Shown here piece after piece: positions 1 through 6,513 of a stretch of DNA of 6,513 nucleotides (position 1 is the stretch's first letter; every line of letters starts with the position of its first letter). The notes beneath the pieces are model-generated. The model worked only from the letters and a program-made list of their open reading frames with translations, made no database searches and had not been told where the DNA came from. This DNA comes from Planctomycetota bacterium (GTDB lineage: Bacteria; Planctomycetota; Planctomycetia; Planctomycetales; Planctomycetaceae): assembly GCA_023429275.1 (NCBI GenBank), contig JAEYWB010000430.1, positions 1 through 6,513 of the forward strand. The letters run 5' to 3'. The position numbers and the translations under genes were made by a program.

Positions 1-879
1 GAGTTCCGCCGGTACCCCGAGGACCTCGAGAACATGTTCGTCAAGAACGAAAGCGGCGACATGGTCCCCTATTCGGCGTTCATGAAAATCAAGAAGCAAC
101 AGGGGCTCAACGAAATCAACCGCTACAACCTTTACCCCTCGGCGGCCATCCAGGGAGCTCCCGCTCCAGGCTTCAGCACCGGACAGGCGATCCAGGCGAT
201 CAAGGATGTCGCGAAGGAGACGCTGCCGCGCGGCTACGATATCGGCTGGGAGGGGCTCTCGTACGACGAGGCCAACAAGGGTAACACTGCGATCTACATC
301 TTCCTGATCGTGGTCATCTTCGTGTACCTCGTGCTGGTCGGGCAGTACGAGAGCTTCAACCTGCCGCTGGCGGTCATCATTTCGCTCCCCATCGGGCTCT
401 TCGGGTCATTCCTGGCCCTGCAGGCCATGGGGCTCTCGAACGACGTTTACGCCCAGATCGGCCTGGTCATGCTCGTCGGTCTCCTGGGGAAGAATGCGAT
501 CCTGATCGTCGAGTTCGCCGTTCAGCGAAACCGGGAAGGGATCAGCCTGAAGGAGGCGGCGATCGAAGGGGGCCAGTTGCGGTTCCGTCCGATTCTCATG
601 ACGTCGTTCGCCTTCATCGCCGGTCTGATTCCGCTCGTCCGGGCGACCGGCCCCGGGGCGATCGGCAACCGGACGATCGGGACGACCGCGGTCGGCGGGA
701 TGCTGATCGGTACGGTGATCGGCGTTCTCGTGATCCCGGGCCTCTACTTCATCTTTGGCGGTCTCGCGGCCAAGGGGCAGCTGATCCAGGGCGAGTCGGA
801 CGAGCCACTCAGCGAACTGCTGGAACACAAGGACGCGTCGCCGCACGAGGGGCCTCCTCCTCCTGCCGGAGCGCATTAG
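1..879 (+). CDS. RND multidrug efflux transporter (HAE1/AcrB family), C-terminal part
   Basis: This is the 3' end of an inner-membrane proton-driven pump that exports drugs or other amphiphiles through a tripartite complex. The frame is open from base 1, so the start lies upstream; 292 residues remain of a family that is usually about 1,040 long. The segment begins in the last periplasmic porter region (GWEGLSYDE matches AcrB DWTGMSYQE) and then shows five membrane helices, TM8-TM12: about 289-342, 361-430, 445-515, 589-640 and 680-745. Key residues of the proton relay are kept: Lys in GKNAILIVEFA (490-492, AcrB K940), Arg (580-582, AcrB R971) and Thr in RPILMTS (601-603, AcrB T978). The relay aspartates of TM4 are outside the window. 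A short hydrophilic tail with a run of four prolines ends at TAG. The outer-membrane channel gene downstream is its likely partner. The family is certain; the substrate cannot be read from the sequence. Confidence 0.95.
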   Translation, partial: EFRRYPEDLENMFVKNESGDMVPYSAFMKIKKQQGLNEINRYNLYPSAAIQGAPAPGFSTGQAIQAIKDVAKETLPRGYDIGWEGLSYDEANKGNTAIYIFLIVVIFVYLVLVGQYESFNLPLAVIISLPIGLFGSFLALQAMGLSNDVYAQIGLVMLVGLLGKNAILIVEFAVQRNREGISLKEAAIEGGQLRFRPILMTSFAFIAGLIPLVRATGPGAIGNRTIGTTAVGGMLIGTVIGVLVIPGLYFIFGGLAAKGQLIQGESDEPLSELLEHKDASPHEGPPPPAGAH

Positions 880-934
880 AGGTCGTCTCAGACGCCAGGC
901 CCGCTGGCGATCGATCGGGAGAGCAATCTGTCAC

Positions 935-953
935 TGTGGTCTCAGAGATCACA
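935..953. promoter_or_regulatory. 19-bp near-perfect dyad, possible operator
   Basis: TGTGGTCTCAGAGATCACA reads as an inverted repeat centred on A944, with one mismatched pair (939/949). The TGTG...CACA ends recall many regulator sites, but the spacing does not match a CRP/FNR box (TGTGA-N6-TCACA). It lies 56 bases after the pump stop codon and far from the channel start. An operator is only an inference; it could also be a weak RNA hairpin. Confidence 0.25.
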
Positions 954-1030
954 CAGTCCTCGCTGAGTCCTCTTCGCACTCTGCGGCGCAAAGCTCTTCG
1001 GACGAATCCCGGCAGCTTCTGCTGGTGTTC

Positions 1031-1044
1031 CCCCGGGCCCGGGG
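1031..1044. repeat. 14-bp perfect GC palindrome
   Basis: CCCCGGGCCCGGGG is perfectly self-complementary and consists only of G and C. In a GC-rich genome such a run can arise by composition, so function is unproven. It might act as a pause or structure element in the transcript between the pump and channel genes. Confidence 0.3.
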
Positions 1045-1076
1045 CTCTTAAGGATCGCTCAACCGGCGCATGGCGT

Positions 1077-1102
1077 CGCATCTGCACGACCCGCAGATTG
1101 CG
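1077..1102 (+). other. Hairpin in the efflux leader
   Basis: ATCTGC (1080-1085) pairs perfectly with GCAGAT (1093-1098) across a 7-base loop. The stem continues with CGC (1077-1079) pairing GCG (1100-1102) past a single bulged T at 1099, giving nine base pairs. No T-tract follows, so it is not a typical intrinsic terminator. Its role is unknown; it may be part of a structured 5' leader. Confidence 0.3.
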
Positions 1103-1290
1103 CACATTGGAAACACTTTCCCCGACAACACCGCACAACATGCGAGGATGCATGATTCATTACATTGCTGGTTAGAATTGTTTGAGCTTTCTGGGCGACC
1201 CGCTCTTTCGCCGAAGAATCCTGTACGCGACGAGCGGAGCGTCAGGTCGGACCTTGCTCCCTGCTCGAAGCGGCCGGCGGACCGTGGCCT

Positions 1291-1308
1291 CGCCTCGAAT
1301 TCGAGGCG
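1291..1308. promoter_or_regulatory. 18-bp perfect palindrome upstream of the channel gene
   Basis: CGCCTCGAATTCGAGGCG is perfectly symmetric with no spacer and ends 71 bases before the start codon of the outer-membrane channel gene. As DNA it could bind a dimeric repressor of TetR or MarR type, which commonly control efflux genes. As RNA it would fold into a stem of seven GC-rich pairs closed by an AAUU loop. Neither role is shown by the sequence alone, and no regulator gene lies in the window. Confidence 0.4.
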
Positions 1309-1365
1309 GTGCGTCTCCCGGCGTCTGCGACCTGTCGGAACGGATTTTCGGCAGCAGGACCTTAT

Positions 1366-1371
1366 CAGGGA
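1366..1371 (+). promoter_or_regulatory. Ribosome binding site that fixes the channel start at 1380
   Basis: CAGGGA is a fair Shine-Dalgarno match, with eight bases between its last A and the ATG at 1380. It supports this ATG over the earlier in-frame ATG at 1182. The ATG at 1380 is also directly followed by a lipoprotein signal peptide. Confidence 0.6.
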
Positions 1372-1379
1372 CGAATCCG

Positions 1380-3131
1380 ATGACTCAGCCTGTCCGCGCC
1401 CCCCGAGCCTGGTCCGGGAAGTCGGCGATCGGTGCGGCTCTTCTGGCCGGCAGCCTGCTGACGGTGCCATCCTGTAAGCTCCCCTGCCTTCCGACCGCGG
1501 AGCCGGCGAGGAGCCTTCCCAACGACTTTGGCGGGGTGACGACGCCGGAGAACTCGGCCGAGATCGGTTTTGAAGAGTTCTTCAACGACCCGACGCTGAC
1601 CTGCCTGATCCTGGAAGGCCTGAACGGCAACCAGGAGCTGAAGATCCTCTGGCAGGAAGTTCAGATCGCGAACAACGAGGTGCTGAAGCGTCGCGGAGCC
1701 TACCTGCCGTTCCTGTCGTTCGGAGCGGGAGCCAGCATGGACAAGGCCAGCCGGTTCACGCGAAACGGAGCCGTCGACAGCTCGCTGACGATCGCCCCTG
1801 GGAAGCCGTTCCCGGATCCTCTTCCCAACTTCCTGCTCGCCGCCGATGTCTCCTGGGAAGTCGACATCTGGCGGGCTCTGCGCAACGCCCGGGATGCCCA
1901 GGCGCTTCGTTACCTCGCCACTGCGGAAGGGCGGAATTATGTCGTGACCCGTCTCGTCGCGGAGATCGCCGAGAGCTACTTCACGCTGATGTCCCTCGAC
2001 AAGCGGCTCGAGATCCTCGATGCGACCATCGCTCTCCAGGAGCGAAGCCTCAAGGTCGCGGTCGCGTTGAAGGACGCCGCACGCGGTACAGAGGTCGCCG
2101 TCCAGAGGTTCCAGGCGGAAGTCCAGAAGAACCAGAGCGAGAAGCTGATTGTCCGGCAGGAGATCATCGAGACCGAGAACCGGATCAACTTTCTCCTCGG
2201 CCGCTTTCCCCAGGCGGTCGAACGCCCGGCGACAGACTTCATCAACCTGAACCTCAACGCCCTGCAGGTCGGGATTCCGTCACAGCTGCGCCAGAACCGG
2301 CCCGACATCCGCCAGGCCGAGCGGGAGCTCGAAGCGGCCGGGCTTGACGTGAAGGTCGCACGGGCCCAGTTCTATCCCCGGCTGGTCCTGACCGGCAGCA
2401 TCGGCTACGAGGCCTTCAATCCAAGGTACCTGTTTCAGCCGGACGCTCTCGTCGGGAATCTCGTCGGCAACCTCGCGGTGCCGGTCCTGAACCGGGCCGC
2501 GATCAAGGCCGACTACATGAGCGCGAACGCCACGCAGCTCGAGCGGATCTACGACTATCAGCGGACGGTGCTGAACGCATTCACCGAAGTGATCAACAAT
2601 CTCTCGATGGTCCAGAACTACACGGAGAGCCTCGAGATCAAGAAGCGGCAGCTGCAGTCGCTCGAGTCGGCCGTCGACAACTCCGGCAAGCTGTTCCAGC
2701 AGGCACGGGCCGAATACATCGAAGTCCTGACCGCCCAGCGGGATCTCATCGAGGCGAGAACGGTCATCGTCGAGACGAAGCGCGAGCAGCTCTCGGCCAT
2801 CGTCAAAGCGTACCAGGCGCTCGGCGGGGGGCTGTATCAGCACTCCAACTACGAGTCGATCCGGTTCATCACGTCGGAGCCGGTTCCCGAGGAGGTCCTG
2901 CCGGCCCCTCTGCCGGAACCGGCGCTCCCCGCACCGAAGGCCCCAGGCGACGAGAAAGCGGCCCGGCCGGAGAACGAGAAGGAAGTCATCCTCGAGCTGT
3001 TCGACACGGCAAGCGACGAAGCGGGGTCGCCGGAAGCCGCCGCGCCAAGTACGGTCGACACGACTGAGGCGGATGTCACGAGCGCCCCGGCTTCAGACGC
3101 GGGCGGACAGGAAGACAATGTTGCTGACTGA
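1380..3131 (+). CDS. Outer-membrane efflux lipoprotein, OprM/NodT (TolC-like) family
   Basis: This is the outer-membrane channel of a tripartite efflux pump, 583 residues long. The start is set by the signal peptide: a basic N-terminus, a hydrophobic core and the lipobox VPSC, with Cys32 (1473-1475) as the likely lipidated residue. An upstream in-frame ATG at 1182 would bury this signal and is rejected. Two outer-membrane-efflux repeats follow, about residues 65-290 and 300-480. The second opens with the family signature GIPSQLRQNRPDIRQAE (RPDI at 307-310), continues with VARAQFYPRLVLTGSIG and VLNAFTEV, and ends at YQALGGGL (residue 485). The rest, about 98 residues, is an unusual tail rich in Pro, Ala and acidic residues and probably disordered. 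Typical relatives are about 470-500 long, so the tail accounts for the extra length. The RND pump gene lies upstream on the same strand, so the two probably work together despite the 500-base gap. Confidence 0.93.
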   Translation: MTQPVRAPRAWSGKSAIGAALLAGSLLTVPSCKLPCLPTAEPARSLPNDFGGVTTPENSAEIGFEEFFNDPTLTCLILEGLNGNQELKILWQEVQIANNEVLKRRGAYLPFLSFGAGASMDKASRFTRNGAVDSSLTIAPGKPFPDPLPNFLLAADVSWEVDIWRALRNARDAQALRYLATAEGRNYVVTRLVAEIAESYFTLMSLDKRLEILDATIALQERSLKVAVALKDAARGTEVAVQRFQAEVQKNQSEKLIVRQEIIETENRINFLLGRFPQAVERPATDFINLNLNALQVGIPSQLRQNRPDIRQAERELEAAGLDVKVARAQFYPRLVLTGSIGYEAFNPRYLFQPDALVGNLVGNLAVPVLNRAAIKADYMSANATQLERIYDYQRTVLNAFTEVINNLSMVQNYTESLEIKKRQLQSLESAVDNSGKLFQQARAEYIEVLTAQRDLIEARTVIVETKREQLSAIVKAYQALGGGLYQHSNYESIRFITSEPVPEEVLPAPLPEPALPAPKAPGDEKAARPENEKEVILELFDTASDEAGSPEAAAPSTVDTTEADVTSAPASDAGGQEDNVAD

Positions 3132-3142
3132 CGGAATCAAGG

Positions 3143-3185
3143 GGACACTCGCAACGACCGGTGTGACCAGAGTCGTCGAGTGTCC
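3143..3185. terminator. Bulged hairpin between convergent genes, likely bidirectional terminator
   Basis: GGACACTCG (3143-3151) pairs perfectly with CGAGTGTCC (3177-3185), and inside it ACGAC (3154-3158) pairs with GTCGT (3172-3176). This makes 14 base pairs with a two-base bulge (CA) and a 13-base loop. It begins 12 bases after the channel stop codon and ends 41 bases before the lepA stop codon on the other strand, as expected for a shared terminator. There is no clear T-tract on either side, only CTTTC on the plus side and CTTG on the minus side, so termination strength is uncertain. Confidence 0.5.
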
Positions 3186-3225
3186 ACACTTTCGATGACA
3201 CCGTCGATCCGCAGCGAAGTTCCGA

Positions 3226-5028
<1,803 letters not shown>

Positions 5029-5081
5029 GAGCTCGCGGCAGCCCCGAAAGGCGTCAATGCGTTCGTGAACAGGGGGCCAAG

Positions 5082-5111
5082 AGTATAGCGAGCAGACGGA
5101 AAACCTGCTCA
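5082..5111 (-). promoter_or_regulatory. Candidate sigma-70-type promoter for lepA
   Basis: On the minus strand TATACT (5087 down to 5082) matches the -10 consensus at five of six positions. TGAGCA (5111 down to 5106) is a poor -35, matching three of six, with an 18-base spacer. Transcription would begin near 5075 and leave a leader of about 47 bases before the lepA ATG. The weak -35 makes this a suggestion only. Confidence 0.4.
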
Positions 5112-5163
5112 TGGAGTTCGAAAACCGCAAAATCCCTCGGACTCCGCCGTTCCGCCGCCACGA

Positions 5164-5198
5164 GGGCCTGGAAAAACCGTGTCTTTTCCCTCCGGCCC
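5164..5198 (-). terminator. Possible hairpin terminator after the hydrolase gene
   Basis: Read on the minus strand, GGAAAA pairs with TTTTCC (plus-strand 5184-5189 and 5170-5175) across an eight-base loop. Outside an uneven internal loop, GGGCC pairs with GGCCC (5194-5198 with 5164-5168). It lies about 15 bases after the hydrolase stop codon and before the lepA promoter candidate. The T-run is within the stem rather than after it, so the call is weak. Confidence 0.3.
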
Positions 5199-5213
5199 GG
5201 TGCATTCAGCCGC

Positions 5214-6509
5214 TCAGAGTGGAGGCTTGAACATCCAGTAGACCTGGTCCTTCACCGAGCCTTTCCGTTCATACAGTCCCCGTTCCGCCGGGTGGCTGTT
5301 CTGGCGGAACAGCGCCCGGACATCCTCGATCAAGGGCCTGGATTCCCCGTAGTAGCTGTGTCCGAGGATGGAAGGGTCGAGGCCCGTCGCGTCGATCGTG
5401 TCGAGGAGCGGTTCAATCACGATCGGCTCGCTGGCGTCTCCGGCCCGCTTGTAGCGGTTGAACAGTTGCGACCCCAGCAGCGCCCGGTCGGTCTGCGAGC
5501 AGTAGAGCGTCGAGCGGAGGGCCAGCTTCGACAGCTTGGGAACGATGTCACGCCGAAACGTGTTGGCATTGATGTCGGGCGCCGCGAGGATCACCTGGTT
5601 GAACAGCCGCTTCTGCGGATCGATCTCCCGGAGGGCGAACGAGACCGCCGCGCCGCCGCGGCTATGGGCCAGAATATGCACCTTCTCCGCGTTGAGATCC
5701 TGCGCCACGCGCAGCAGGAACTGCTTGATCGGCGTCACGCTGTCCTGAACCTCGTCGACATCCGCCATGTAACCCAGGAACTCCCCCTGGGAAGGCCAGC
5801 TGAAGAACATCGGAATCCCCCGGAACTCCAGGTCGAGGCTGAGCTGCGCCGTTCGACAGGCGGCCGACCGGAAATCGACGTTGTAGCCGTGAATGAAGAC
5901 GAAGACATCCCTCTCACCGACTTTCAGGTCCGCCAGCCTGGCTTTCACCTCGTTGTAAAACGCCTCCTCCTCCAGCAGTTGCGTCCGTTCCAGGATGACG
6001 TGCTTTTCGGGGTTCTCGCGGCCCGGAGTCGTCATCGGCAGTTCACCGACGTCCCGCTTTCCGACCGGCGGCAGCGTCACGTCGCAGTGGCCGAAGTGCA
6101 CGAGTCCCTCTGCGTCGGCTCGCGGACCGAAGACAATGCCGCGGGAATGTTCGACCGCGTCGCTGTACGGGTCGAACGGATCCCAGATCCACCCGACGAC
6201 GAAGGCGAGGAGAAGCGTGAGGACACCCGTTACAGTGAGCGTGCGATAGCTCCACTTCCGCAAACTGCCGATCACCAGGACCAGGATCAGGGCGATCAGC
6301 GTCCCTCCGCTGAAGTTCGCGAGCGGGATCCACGCAGGCGATGTCGCGGGAACAAGCGCCTCGCGATTTGTCCCGTAGTAGACCCGCACCGGCTGCGGCT
6401 TTTTCCCCGCCGCCAGGTCGCCTTCAGACTGGCGGAACGATGGTGAGGACGCCCCCGTCTCCCCACCGGGAAGTGCGGAAGGAGCTTCCGGAAAGGAATC
6501 CGCCCCCAC
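5214..6509 (-). CDS. Membrane-anchored alpha/beta hydrolase, DUF900-like
   Basis: This looks like a serine hydrolase of the DUF900 alpha/beta-hydrolase group; substrate and pathway are unknown. Counting from a GTG at 6509 (431 residues), YYGTNR lies at 44-49, two hydrophobic helices at about 66-83 and 89-109, FGHCDVTLPP at 139-148, the oxyanion-type strand FVFIHGYN at 203-210, the nucleophile elbow AHSRGG (281-286, Ser283), APD (Asp312) and LGHSYYG (His384). Ser283, Asp312 and His384 would form the triad. The first Gly of the usual GxSxG elbow is Ala here. No signal peptide is visible; the two-helix hairpin would place both flanks on the same side of the membrane. The start is uncertain: the frame stays open to the window edge, so the gene may begin beyond it, and another GTG at 6389 sits just before the YYGTNR motif. 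The first 40 residues are Gly/Pro/Ser-rich. lepA follows 185 bases downstream on the same strand; no functional link is evident. Confidence 0.8.
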   Translation of the reverse strand: MGADSFPEAPSALPGGETGASSPSFRQSEGDLAAGKKPQPVRVYYGTNREALVPATSPAWIPLANFSGGTLIALILVLVIGSLRKWSYRTLTVTGVLTLLLAFVVGWIWDPFDPYSDAVEHSRGIVFGPRADAEGLVHFGHCDVTLPPVGKRDVGELPMTTPGRENPEKHVILERTQLLEEEAFYNEVKARLADLKVGERDVFVFIHGYNVDFRSAACRTAQLSLDLEFRGIPMFFSWPSQGEFLGYMADVDEVQDSVTPIKQFLLRVAQDLNAEKVHILAHSRGGAAVSFALREIDPQKRLFNQVILAAPDINANTFRRDIVPKLSKLALRSTLYCSQTDRALLGSQLFNRYKRAGDASEPIVIEPLLDTIDATGLDPSILGHSYYGESRPLIEDVRALFRQNSHPAERGLYERKGSVKDQVYWMFKPPL

Positions 6510-6513
6510 GGTC

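Larger units (their letters stand above)
880..1379 (+). other. Gene-free 500-base leader between pump and channel genes
   Basis: No credible gene was found here. Open frames exist on both strands, but their translations are Arg/Ser/Pro-rich with no recognisable motif. The frame of the downstream channel gene stays open back to an ATG at 1182, but that stretch does not look coding. The region is rich in dyads: an 11-bp one at 884-894 (CGTCTcAGACG), a small GC hairpin at 894-908, a 19-bp dyad at 935-953, a 14-bp palindrome at 1031-1044, a hairpin at 1077-1102, an 11-bp dyad at 1244-1254 (AGGTCgGACCT) and an 18-bp palindrome at 1291-1308. A locally AT-rich patch at about 1150-1185 contains TAGAAT (1173-1178), a possible -10 element, but no good -35 lies at the right distance. 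None of the hairpins is followed by a T-tract, so a classical terminator after the pump gene is not evident. Confidence 0.6.

Noticed and set aside
1149..1178. Sigma-70 promoter with TAGAAT as -10
   Set aside because: The -10 match is fair and the patch is AT-rich, but the bases at the right distance (TGCATG) are a poor -35. It is kept only as a remark in the leader entry.
1000..1378. Direct repeat GGACGAATCC at 1000-1009 and 1369-1378
   Set aside because: Ten bases repeated once, far apart and with no shared flanks; one copy simply spans the ribosome-site region. It is most likely chance.
1070..1477. 135-codon plus-strand frame in the leader overlapping the channel start
   Set aside because: It has no recognisable domain and an Arg/Ser/Pro-rich composition, and it runs into the channel gene in another frame through the signal peptide.
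2280..2843. 187-codon open frame on the minus strand inside the channel gene
   Set aside because: It is opposite the conserved second efflux repeat (RPDI...LTGSIG). Its length comes from the codon bias of the real gene.
5292..6446. 384-codon open frame on the plus strand opposite the hydrolase
   Set aside because: It is antisense to a gene with clear hydrolase motifs. The translation is Arg/Asp/Val-rich with no motif, so it is a shadow frame.

Overview
The window looks like chromosomal DNA from a GC-rich, Gram-negative-type bacterium. A member of the Planctomycetota is the best guess. That rests on recalled similarity of the EF-4 sequence (it begins METKFIRNF and carries an AFQGVQAQT stretch) and on the lipoprotein-type efflux outer-membrane protein with a CK-P mature start. 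It was not tested by a search. No mobile element, CRISPR array, tRNA or rRNA was seen.

Plus strand, left half (1-3131). The window opens inside an RND-type (HAE1/AcrB-like) inner-membrane efflux transporter and holds its last 292 residues. After a gene-free stretch of 500 bases comes a complete outer-membrane efflux lipoprotein of the OprM/NodT (TolC-like) family. The two would be the inner-membrane pump and outer-membrane channel of one tripartite efflux system. The periplasmic adaptor is not in the window and is probably upstream. The 500-base leader has no credible gene but is rich in inverted repeats, including an 18-bp perfect palindrome 71 bases before the channel gene's start codon.

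Minus strand, right half (3226-6509). lepA, the ribosomal translation GTPase EF-4, is complete and of normal length. Upstream of it on the same strand lies a membrane-anchored alpha/beta hydrolase of the DUF900 type. Its two transmembrane helices sit between a YGTNR motif and the rest of the hydrolase fold. The 185-base gap between them contains a fair -10 element for lepA and a possible hairpin terminator for the hydrolase, so they may be separate transcription units.

The efflux gene and lepA converge across a 94-base gap that contains a long bulged hairpin, probably a shared bidirectional terminator. The gene content is mostly ordinary housekeeping and efflux. The points worth a second look are the structured efflux leader, the acidic Pro/Ala-rich tail of the channel protein and the architecture of the hydrolase. 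I see no convincing new multi-gene system.
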